A DNA stretch of 15,473 nt from Spirogloea muscicola (Eukaryota > Streptophyta > Zygnematophyceae > Spirogloeales > Spirogloeaceae). Below, piece by piece: positions 1 through 8,400 of the stretch. The stretch is taken from assembly GCA_009602725.1 (NCBI GenBank), contig WELB01000024.1, positions 1 to 15,473 of the forward strand. Direction: 5' to 3'. The position numbers and the translations under genes were made by a program. Within the stretch, counting starts at the first letter, position 1; every line of letters starts with the position of its first letter. The notes under the pieces are model-generated. The model had not been told where the DNA came from, made no database searches, and saw nothing but the letters and a program-made list of their open reading frames with translations.

Positions 1-44
1 GCAGCTTGCAGCTTTGCTCTAGCATGCTGCCCCCTGAAACAACC

Positions 45-600
45 TGTGGAGTCAATCGGTACTTTCTACAACGGTATCATGCCTTGGACGGTGCCCGATG
101 AGGGCATCGTTTTGGTTAAATAGTTCGGGGGTTTTGCCAATGGGTTTTGAGAGCTATGCCTGGCCATATCAAAGTAGCCCACTATATCTACATTGACAAT
201 GACTCGGCAGCGCGTGAGGCTGCCAAGCACCATTTAGATACATTGAAGAACAGTACCCTTTGTTGATTACCGACTCTACATTCCTTGAGTGGGATTCTTT
301 CTTCCCACAGGACATTCGTGAGGCAGCACTTAGCAATGTGCTACACCGCTTACCTCCGGTAGACCTCGTCATTGCGGGTATCCACTGCCAGGGTTTAGCC
401 CAATAGGTGTAGGTAGTGGCTTCACTCACCCAGAGACGGCTTTATTCAAGCCCTTCATGACGTTTCTGCACGCAGTTCAGGCGCGGCAGATGAAGAACCT
501 CGGCTATATTGTGGAGAACGTGGAGCCACGGAAGACTCACCCGAAGGCGCGATTCGACTTTAACACCGTTTGTGATGTACTCGGGCCTTGTACCATTTTG
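45..600 (+). pseudogene. C5 cytosine methyltransferase fragment, inverted duplicate copy
   Basis: The plus strand encodes broken pieces of the same methyltransferase as the minus-strand copy. A stop (TAAATAG, about 115-121) sits just before the motif I region (FGG, then NGF). Two single-base deletions relative to the other arm fall in the AAGAACAGTACC string and in the CCAGGGTTTAGCC string. The catalytic Pro-Cys loop (motif IV) reads H-C-Q here: the cysteine codon is at 386-388, but the preceding proline has become histidine. Motif VI, ENV, is intact (asparagine codon 520-522) inside an open frame starting at 457. Reading beyond about 600 enters palindrome-centre sequence and is not part of the original protein. 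Confidence 0.8.
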
Positions 601-662
601 GACGCTGCTTATCCGGCTTCATTGGGCAGATCGACGCCGTACCCATTGGACAACCTTGCACC
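45..662 (+). repeat. Left arm of a long imperfect inverted repeat
   Basis: Bases 45-662 match the reverse complement of 712-1330 nearly end to end. The outer ends are the same TGTGGAGTCAATCGGTAC string, at 45-62 and inverted at 1313-1330. The inner ends pair at 662/712. Identity is roughly 88-90% by eye, with scattered single-base indels and both transitions and transversions. The arm carries the plus-strand copy of the methyltransferase segment. Left of 45 the two flanks no longer resemble each other. Confidence 0.9.
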
Positions 663-711
663 GGCAACTGACAGCACCAGCCGGTTGATGCATGCCTGCA
701 GCATCTTTGCA
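663..711. repeat. 49-nt unpaired spacer (loop) of the inverted repeat
   Basis: Between the arms lies a 49-nt segment that is not palindromic overall, although it contains GATGCATGC and CTGCAG. It fixes the symmetry centre near position 687. A spacer of this size would act as the loop if the transcript folded. Confidence 0.8.
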
Positions 712-1330
712 GGTGCAAGGTTGGTCCAATGAGCACGGCGTCGATCTGCCAAAGAACCCAGATAAGCAGCGTCCAAAATGGTACACGGCCGGAGTACACA
801 CAAACGGTGTTGAAGTCGAATCGTGCCTTCGAGTAATTCTCCCGTGGCTCCACGCTCTCCACAATGTAGCCAAGGTTCTTCGTCTGCCGCGCCTGAACTG
901 CATGCAGAAACTTCATGAAGGGCTTGAATAGAGCCGTCTCTGGGTGAGTGAAGCCTCTACCTACACCTATTGGGCTAAACCCCTGGTAGGGGAAACCTGC
1001 AATGATGAGGTCTACCGGAGGTAAGCGGTTTAGCACAGGGCTAACTGCTGCCTCACGAATGTCCCGTAGGAAGAAAGAATGCCACTCAAGGAATTTAGAG
1101 TCAGTAATCAACAAAGGGTACTGATTCTTCAATGTATCTGAATGGTGCTTGGCAGCCTCGCGCGCTGCAGAGTCATTGTCAATGTAGAAACAACGAGCTA
1201 CTTTGACATGGCCAGACATAGCGGCTCGAAATCCATTGGCAGTGCCCCCGAACACTTCAACCAAACGATGCCCTCATCGGGCATCGTCCAAGGCATGATA
1301 CCGTTGTAGAAAGTACCGATTGACTCCACA
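712..1330 (-). repeat. Right arm of the inverted repeat
   Basis: This is the reverse-complement partner of 45-662. It carries the minus-strand methyltransferase copy, continuous with the retroelement linker and protease at higher coordinates. It is therefore the original copy in its native context, and the left arm is the inverted duplicate. Confidence 0.9.
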
Positions 1331-1410
1331 TCCTCATGGCCTGCATTCGATGCAAGAGGTGGAGTCTTCGCTGCAAGTGTCTGCGCCGACCAGGCGTCTT
1401 CTGCACGCAT
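768..1410 (-). pseudogene. C5 cytosine methyltransferase domain, retroelement copy, inactivated
   Basis: The recognisable domain runs from about 1264 down to 845. Motif I reads VEVFGG..NGF (SAM-binding loop), followed by an acidic IDND strand. Motif IV reads GFPYQGFSPIG, where the family has PCQ; the catalytic cysteine is replaced by tyrosine (codon 988-986). Motif VI reads ESVEP, where the family has ENV (serine codon 856-854). A one-base deletion in the GTTTTGGTT string relative to the other arm breaks the frame just before motif I, so the upstream frame (to 1410, including MPWTMPDEGIV) and the domain are out of phase. The target-recognition region and the late motifs (VIII-X) are not recognisable: the copy runs into the loop of the inverted repeat. 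Family membership is clear; activity is ruled out by the substitutions and the frameshift. Confidence 0.85.
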
Positions 1411-1804
1411 GCGGGCGACCCAAGGGAATACAGCCTGGAAGCCTAATCAAATCAAAATTCCGATCCACCTCCATCTCCTCCAAAGGCACATTGGACAGCC
1501 CTGCACAAGGTATCGGCCGGATAAGTCGTGCTGTTCTTGGTGATACGTGATTGTCTACCACGCCTGAATCTGCCAGGCTCCTCTTGCTTGAGGATGGGCA
1601 TGCGGAGCGTGTTATCTTCAGCACTGGTTCCTCCTCAGCTTCGTCTTCACAGGCCATCTTGGCCTTCCCTTTGTCTGTATATAACAGAGCCGGAAAATCA
1701 CCGTCAGTCTCCGAATAATTCCTACCATTGGAAAAAGTATTAGTCACTATACCACTGCAAGCAGGAATGCCACTATACTTCCTCCCCTTCAATACAGGAA
1801 TCAT
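1334..1804 (-). pseudogene. Retroelement linker between protease and methyltransferase
   Basis: This open stretch of 156 codons has no domain I recognise. It contains an acidic-basic segment (DEAEEEPVLKITR) and a Ser/Arg-rich segment. It follows the protease and precedes the methyltransferase. The frame carrying it ends at 1334, while the overlapping frame from 1410 leads toward the methyltransferase, so a one-base shift near 1400-1425 probably separates them. It is likely an unstructured tether in the polyprotein. Confidence 0.5.
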
Positions 1805-1809
1805 TGCTT

Positions 1810-2400
1810 TGCGAGTTCCTGGCTGGCGCCAACCTAATCTATACCATGAAGCTTCTGCATAGTAATCGATCCCATATCCTTATGAGATTAGGATCTCCAT
1901 ATCTAACAGTATCTCATACGTGATAGCTCTAGTGATCAAACACACAGCTGAGAAGGAGGTGCGTGAATGAGAGTCATCGACACTCATCACGGTACGTAGA
2001 GGCTTCTTGGAGATACCAACACAGTGTCGGCACCGCCTGTAGCAGTTCTGATCCTAACATCACTGCCACCTATATCACCCTTGGTTGATTGCAATTGTTT
2101 AGCAAAACATTGGCTGATGAGTATTGGCTGGGCACCTGTATCTAGGAGTGCAACAGCCGTTTTTGCCGAATGTTTTGCTGTAGCCGCAGTGATAGCTCCC
2201 TCGGCTTTGTTGAAGAAGGCAACAGGTGCAAGTTGAGCAAAGCTCTCCCTCAGAGATCTGCATGGGACGATATCATCCGCTGACAAACTCAGAGAGGTGG
2301 TTACAGCTGTTGCAGATAGAAACTCTGCCACCTGTAATGTAACAGCATCACCCACATCTGTGTTTGTCAGAACCATCTTATGTAAGCTCTCCCTAAACAC
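1810..2400 (-). pseudogene. Retroelement aspartic protease (PR)
   Basis: The main open segment is 2400-1987. It contains the retropepsin signature ALLDTGAQPILIS, with Asp-Thr-Gly codons at 2142-2134, as expected for a gag-pol protease that works as a dimer and cuts the polyprotein. The C-terminal part continues in shifted frames at about 1935-1810, with TYEILLDMEILIS and then a WYRLGW..GTRKA stretch. That pattern resembles the protease ends of other algal and plant gag-pol elements. The frame changes show the copy is broken. Confidence 0.75.
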
Positions 2401-2540
2401 ACCAATATAATTTCATGCTTAACACAGGAGCACTCAGCAATCTGGTAGAAGTACATTAGTGGGCACTGAAGATTTTATAAGCATATCTGCACCGGTAGCA
2501 ACCTTCGGAGTAGAAGCTACGAATGGGTACAACAAAATCA

Positions 2541-2991
2541 TCAGTATCTTTGACTCTGAAACTGGCTGGACATCGGGCTGTTCCACGAGGTGCTTGCTGA
2601 GTCAATTTTACCTCTACCCTCCTCAGGGGATTGCTGAAGAACTCTATACGGCTGCAGCAGCATGAGGGACAAGGTTGGCAACATGAGCATACCCCTCAAA
2701 GTCGTCAATCTTCTCTTCCTCATCAACGTCAATTCCCTGAGGATCGTATTCCTCGTCCTCTTGGTATTCATCTGCTTCGGGCATAGCAGGAGAAACGACT
2801 ATAGTCTTGCTTTGCTGTTTAGCTAGAGCAAGCTGCTTGGTCAACTCTGCAATCTGCACTGCCAATTGTTTATATCTGGAGTCAGGTCTATCAACCAAAC
2901 TTCTGGTAGGTGACCCCCTCCCCATAGCAATTTCATTTACCAATGCCACAGGCATCTTGTCAGGAAACCTTCCCCAACATTGATGTTCCAA
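2541..2991 (-). pseudogene. Retroelement linker with second knuckle-like motif and coiled-coil segment
   Basis: The minus frame from 2991 to 2644 encodes a Gln/Leu/Lys-rich helix (about QIAELTKQLALAKQQ) that would suit a coiled coil, then an acidic stretch (EADEYQEDEEYDPQG). Just upstream (about 3025-2975) reads CSF GSKPGHLEHQC: a CCHC knuckle spacing in which the second cysteine is glycine. A second frame (2771-2541) covers the last part. The segment lies between nucleocapsid and protease. No catalytic function is visible. Confidence 0.5.
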
Positions 2992-3033
2992 ATGCCCAGG
3001 TTTAGAGCCAAACGAGCATATGGCGCCAGATGT

Positions 3034-3724
3034 CTAATGTCTCTGGGTACAATCTCTCTCGATGTGCCCCTTCTTACCACATCCGTGGCAATCTATGAAT
3101 GAACTAGTTATAGACGTCTCTGCGGAACGTACCACGGCTGGGTAAGCTACAAAGGCCTTTTTCATACCTCCTGCTTCGTCGTAAGACGAAGCAGTCATCG
3201 TCTTACCGGTAGTGCCTTGAGCGCCTGCAAAGCGACATGAGCACATTGCAATTCGAAATCATCAGTCTCCTTGTCGAGCATGACTCGACAGACGTCTTCA
3301 ATGTCGTAGTCCTCTTTAGCCAGGTACTGCCGACGCATCATCGAAAGACCCTGCACTTGACGTAACCCCTTTCCTGTGACAACACGCAAGGACTGATAAG
3401 CGAGATCCTTCTGACTTATCTGCGTATGAGACTGTTCAGTCACTTTTAGAACGGGTAATAACAAACAGTCACAGACTCGTCAGGCTTGCGAGTAAATCGC
3501 ATCAATTCCTGCTGGTGCATGACGGTGTCCTTGGGATAGTTATGAGCAAGACGACTAAACATCTCGCGTGCGGGATCTGTCAGAAGCTGAGGACCTAGCT
3601 GCCTTTCCGGTTCAGACGCATCACTAAGTACTGGCTTGGTCATCTGCAAGATAGTCTCACGCAAACGCCTATAGACATCACTAGCTTCATGATTTGAAGC
3701 TGAAGCTCCGGATTGGAGCCCTCA
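3034..3724 (-). pseudogene. Retroelement gag with CCHC nucleocapsid knuckle
   Basis: Gag-like reading begins just below a stop at about 3724 and includes SDVYRRLRETILQM, then a segment ending ELMRFTRKPDESV. After a frame change at about 3460 it continues to 3195 with DLAYQSLRVVTGKGLRQVQG. A further frame change leads to the zinc knuckle CHGCGKKGHIERDC at 3090-3049, the C-x2-C-x4-H-x4-C form used by nucleocapsid to bind RNA. The frame stops at 3034. The N-terminal matrix-like part is absent or unrecognisable. Confidence 0.7.
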
Positions 3725-4111
3725 AGCACACCTGTATGACCACATCGGCTTTTGAAGAGCTTGCTTTTTTGCAGCATCTCGGCCCTTGTCCAGTCATTTC
3801 GGGCTGGCCAATCGCAGCCATCGCCCTCTTCTGGAAAAGTCCAATTTGGAACAGTCTATCTTTCTTCCGGGCTGGCTATCACTCCCTTGTGTGCAAACGC
3901 TGCAAGTGGGATGTTGAAATAGTTCCATTCCTTTGGACTGGCCTCTCACAGCCACCAGTCACCTCGGACGCGCTTTCGCTGTGGATGATCTTTTTTTGTT
4001 TTTTTCTGGCCTCTCTCCCAGCTATCCCCTTGTTTGTGGAGAGCTGTCGCTTACATTCTTTACGGCCCGCCCCCTCTTCAGACGCTGCATAGCTTCCACT
4101 TGAGCCCTCAA
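3716..4111. repeat. 10-bp direct repeat GAGCCCTCAA flanking a 376-bp segment
   Basis: GAGCCCTCAA occurs at 3716-3725 and again at 4102-4111. The first copy sits where the gag frame ends, and the second lies 13 bp before the telomere-like heptamers. This could be a target-site duplication around an insertion, or chance. Confidence 0.35.
3780..4040. repeat. Degenerate tandem repeat, about four units of 66-68 bp
   Basis: The motif CTGGCC/CTGGCT, set in a TTYnGGnCTGGCy..AkC context, recurs with starts near 3801, 3869, 3935 and 4003 (spacing 68, 66 and 68). On the minus strand each unit reads approximately GGTGATAGCTGnGAGAGGCCAG followed by an A-rich stretch. The units are strongly diverged. The position next to gag suggests leader or LTR remnants, but that is inference. 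Confidence 0.5.
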
Positions 4112-4124
4112 TCTGGTGGCTAGT

Positions 4125-4152
4125 CCCTAAACTCTAAATCCTAACCCCTAAA
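4125..4152 (-). repeat. Interstitial telomere-like array, four heptamers
   Basis: The 28 bases are exactly four 7-nt units: CCCTAAA, CTCTAAA, TCCTAAC, CCCTAAA. The first and last are perfect copies of the plant/algal telomere C-strand; the middle two carry one and two changes. No longer array is present on either side. Confidence 0.8.
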
Positions 4153-5491
4153 TGCACGACGTGAGGATATGCTTCCAGCCCAGATGGATGCCGGCAGCCT
4201 ATGTGTCATTTTTGCGCCTGTCGTGTGGCAGCCTGTTTGCAGCGAGCTCATGCTTTGCACCAGAAAGCTGGTCGAGCATGAGCTGGTGGCACAAGAGCTT
4301 GTCAACTGCCGTCAGGTATTCCCGCATCGATTAGCAACCTCTATGTGCTGACGCGTGGTTACAGCACGGGTCAGCTTAGCAGCAGGTGATGTACATCTGT
4401 CAGTGTGCTTGCCTTTGTACTTGGCCACTCATGCCCTCCATCACCCAACACACACTTCACTCCTTCCGATGGAGCCACTTTCTTTCATGCGCGGCCCGAG
4501 CTCTGCAGGCATATCGGCGCGCGGCGAGCACCTCATAGCGCGGGCGACACCGCCTTTGGCGGCGCTTGGCAGGACCTGCTTTGCAGCTGTAAGGCCGCGC
4601 GCGACCCCAGAAGTTGGTCACTGCAAGCGCCTGAGCTCACACTCAAAGCGTCAGCGAGCTCAAAGCGGAGGACTTGGGACTCCGGCAACAGGGCCTGACG
4701 GCGAGCATGAGCGAGGCAGGCTGATGGAGTAAACGAGTGCGCCTTGCTAATATCAAAAGAGCGGCTGTGAAGCCAGCCAACTGCATACAGAGGGTGTTCA
4801 CGATCATATCCGCGGAGCCACAGGCTAGGCAGGGGAGGATAGGGTCGCTATCCTGCTAACGCTGCCTTCTTGCAGTTGCTATTGCTTGCCTACGTATTAC
4901 ACAAGGAGTTCCTTGTCTCTTTGAGCGTTGAACAAGTAGCACACTTTCCGAAGCCAACCGGTGCAGCTTGTCACACTGAGGTGAATAAGACACATGGCGC
5001 TCTGCTGATGCAGGGTAACATGCGTAACAGCACTAGGCAACCTCAGCGAAGGTCGCCAGGTAGAGGTCGAGCACTCCGTAAGGGGCACATTGCAGGAGGA
5101 CCAGCAACTCATGTCAGACGGGCTTCGTTGTGCACCATTGCGACATCGTTAGCGCAGCCAAACCCGAGAGCAGCAGGGAGTCTTATTTGCCACTCAAGAT
5201 TGACAGAGGAAAGGACTGGGTTTGACTGCTCCGACAAGCAATACATATCCGTGCAGTGATATACAGCAGACCTGCAACCCACATCCTAAGAAACCGGAAG
5301 TATGCTATATGAACATGTCCACTTAAAATGTCCACACCCACCACAGCACACACAATACCCCACTGTCAGCAAGAAAAGAATATGCGCTCGCCTGTGTAGC
5401 AGCGCCTCCACAAGAGCCAGACAGGAATGAATAAGCTGCACGAGGAAACACAAGCGTGCCCAGGTCTGGGCGAGCATGGCGCCTTCCTTTC
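4153..5491. other. Non-coding or unassigned stretch left of ZRF1
   Basis: I find no recognisable gene here. Several open frames of 60-129 codons occur on both strands (for example plus 4355-4732 and 4870-5259), but their translations are low-complexity or unlike any family, and they overlap one another. A good 3' splice-site look-alike (CTTCTTGCAG) ends at about 4874. The part from about 5250 to 5491 should contain the 3' UTR of the minus-strand ZRF1 gene. I see no TGTAA-type algal polyadenylation signal close to the stop. Confidence 0.5.
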
Positions 5492-8400
5492 TTAATCGAC
5501 ACCGTTCTCGCCCTTTTTATTCCTGAACGAATCTCGCAGTGCTACAAATCGCTTGTAGCACTGGTTCTTGTTCTTCCCAGGAACAGCTGCAGCTATCCGC
5601 TCCCATCTAGCAGTCGTGTCCTTGGGGAAGGCCTGGCAGCAGGACCACTTTCCATTAGCATTCTGCCCAAACCAGCAAGCTGTGCAGCAGCAGACTGCAG
5701 CATCAGCAGTAGGTGTGAGCAACTTACTTTAAGAGCCTTAACAAGTGCCACCTCCTGCCCTTCAGACCAAGCTTCCAAGTCGACTGGGCTCCCATTGGCC
5801 ATGCTCTTGGCCACGGGTATCTCAGTCAGGCCGTTTCCAGCCTCGTTGGTGGCATGTTCTGCACCATCTTTCAAAATTTTGTGGTCTTCACCTACTGTCC
5901 CATTAGCAGTAACTGCTGTGCTGGCTTGATCGTCCTCGTCACGCGCACTCAGAGGCGAACTGATGGTGGCAGGCGGTTTCCGCTTCTGGACAAAGGTCTC
6001 AAAAGCCTTGCTGTCATCCGGTTTCTGGACGTGGCCCAAGCAACAATAAGTTAACCTCAGAACCATCATACATTCTATGCACATGGTCACCCAAAGAACG
6101 CTCAAGATGACCACGGCGGAGTGGACTGTTGTCACGGGCAACAAGCTGTGGGCATTGTTCCCTGTTAAGATGGACAAGACAAGGAGCTCCAAACACCAAG
6201 GAGTCTAACAATTGCATCCTAGGCATGCTTGACAAAATGCACACCAAGCCTGAGAGCTATCCCCGATCTACGCTGCCAGGAACATCCATGCAGTCAGAGC
6301 TTGTCAATGCCACGAAGTAAGACCCCGAGCTTCTCTGTGAGAAGCTAGGGGACCCCTACGCAACAAACATAGACCATAAGGAGCCAAAGTTATTAGAGGG
6401 CTCCATGGGTAATTGCTTACGGACCCTACCTGCAAGAGGACTGTCTTGATTGCTCTCAAGATTTCATCCACAGAACGATTGGTTCCAAGGTAACTACCAA
6501 CCACCTCCCATCGCTGCACCACCTCATTGACAGTGACAAGCATGCAGTCAGGCCTCCTTCTGCAGCTTACCATTCTTATGGAGTGGACTGCTATATGCAA
6601 AATTGCTGTGTGCAGCAAGCTAAGGCACCTACATCTCCGATCAACGGCCACAGTAACAACTCAGCAATCATGGTTGTCAACTGTGGAGCAATGCTCAGCA
6701 GGAACCAAATACTACAACTAAGTGCCAACAATTTCGTCCAACGAAGACACCTGAAGCAGACCTGAGAGGTTCCCTTTGGATACTTGAGCAGCGCCTTGCG
6801 AAGCAGCTCCACTTCCCCCTTGCCCCACGGCCTCTCCTTCTTACTTTCCTTCTCAAAGACATTGCTCTTGCCACTCCCACCCTCACCAGCTGCAGCCCCG
6901 TTGCCATTGCTCGCCGGCTGCGCAGCCTCTGCAGGAGCTGAAGCCCTGGCCTCTTTGCGGCTGCCATCTGTCAGAGTGGCAGCCTCCTCCTGAGGAAGGA
7001 AATCGTCCCAGTTTCCCAACTTCAGGCACGCAAGGGCGGCCTGCAGGGCCGCTGCTTGCTGGTCCTGTCCCTCGGCCTTCTCTACGGTCTCGCATATCCA
7101 GCGAAGCTGAGTCAGGTCGCAACCCTGCACAGGCCATCCATGGCGCTCATTCAGAGAGGCAACCTCATGACCGGCCTTCCATGTGTCTCAGAGGTTCAAC
7201 AAATACTTGGTCAGGCCAGTATGCTCAAGCTGCGAAAGTGTTCACTGCTACTTGTAAGTTGCTGATCCCAACGCAGATACAGCTACAGCATCTGTAAGCA
7301 AAGTCACAATATCTGTATTTGAGGCAAACTGCTGTGCTTCCCTAGTGGGTCACATTCATTGTGTTTGGCGGATATGGTGGTCACTGGCTAGACATGCTCT
7401 GCTACAATTGAATTCTTCTGCTCTTTGCCATCTAAATGGCCGTCTGCTATTCACCACCAGTGCTTGCAAGGACCCAAATGCTCTGCCTTACCATGCAGAT
7501 TGACTCCACGTCGTCATCAGGGAATCCATGATTCCGCTTGGCAAGATCTGCAGCTATGCAGTCTGCCGCCGCTAATCTCAACCTGCTCGCATAGCACCAC
7601 AAGCAAGCCCTCAGGGGTGTGGAAAATTTCACCAATCAACATTACCTTCTGACCTTTGATACCACCTTAACTGCTTGTGAGAGGTTGTGCACTTGTGTTC
7701 AATGTGCGCATGATGCCTAGGTCACACAAAACCATCAATGCAAACTCTGATACCTAAATACAACCAAAAAAGCTTTAAGACATTCGTCCACACAACACCT
7801 ACTATGTGTGCACATGATGCCTAGGTCATACAACACCAACAATGCATTACCTTGAGCGCTCCTTCCGTATCAGCTTCTTCTCCTTCTCCCTCACTTTTTT
7901 CTGGCAGAGGAATCCAGAGTTCACGTCGACATAGTGAAGTGTTGCTCATAACAGCCAAGCAAAATTGCTGACAACTTGTGCAGTCAAGAAGTCGAAGCAA
8001 GCGCACCTGCTCAGCAGCCTCGAGAGCAGCCCGCTTGTCTTCCTCCCGCTTCCGCTCCTTCTCCTCCTCCACTGCTCTAAGAGCAGCCTCCTCCTGCTCC
8101 TTCTTCGCCTGCTGCTTTGCATGCTTCCTTGCCTGCTTCTCAGCCTTCTCATCGTCTTTTCGTTTCTGTATTCGAGGGTCCTTTCTGTCCAGAACACAGC
8201 CAACTACAGGGATCAGCGACCTAGTGTTACAATGCCCAGATCAGTCATGCACCTGCTGCTGAATCCTTTGGTTGAGGTGCAAATGCAGTCAATCTGTATG
8301 ACATCATCTCCGAGTCAAGTATGTGACAAAATTAATGACACCACCGTTGCAGCAGCAGCTTCTCTTTAGGTAGACACTAGAAGATGCTATTGCAACACAC

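Larger units (their letters stand above)
45..3724 (-). mobile_element. Decayed LTR-type retroelement carrying a C5 DNA methyltransferase domain
   Basis: Reading the minus strand from 3724 downward, the coding pieces come in the order gag, CCHC zinc knuckle, charged linker, DTG aspartic protease, linker, C5 cytosine methyltransferase. This is the gag-pol layout of a retrotransposon with a captured methyltransferase after the protease. The pieces lie in different frames and are separated by stops and single-base indels, so the element is dead. I see no reverse transcriptase (no YxDD-type motif), RNase H or integrase and no terminal repeat pair. Either those parts were lost or they lie left of base 1. 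The methyltransferase end is duplicated in inverted orientation. The right boundary at about 3724 is where the gag frame hits a stop; the true 5' end of the element may lie further right. Confidence 0.75.

Noticed and set aside
1-1410. Inverted repeat as a pure sequencing or amplification artefact
   Set aside because: The arms differ at roughly one base in ten, including transversions and indels, and flanks diverge. That is too much for a fold-back artefact of accurate reads, though raw error-prone reads cannot be fully excluded.
4355-5259. Plus-strand open frames at 4355-4732 and 4870-5259
   Set aside because: No family resemblance, overlapping alternatives in other frames, and no splice-linked continuation that makes protein sense.
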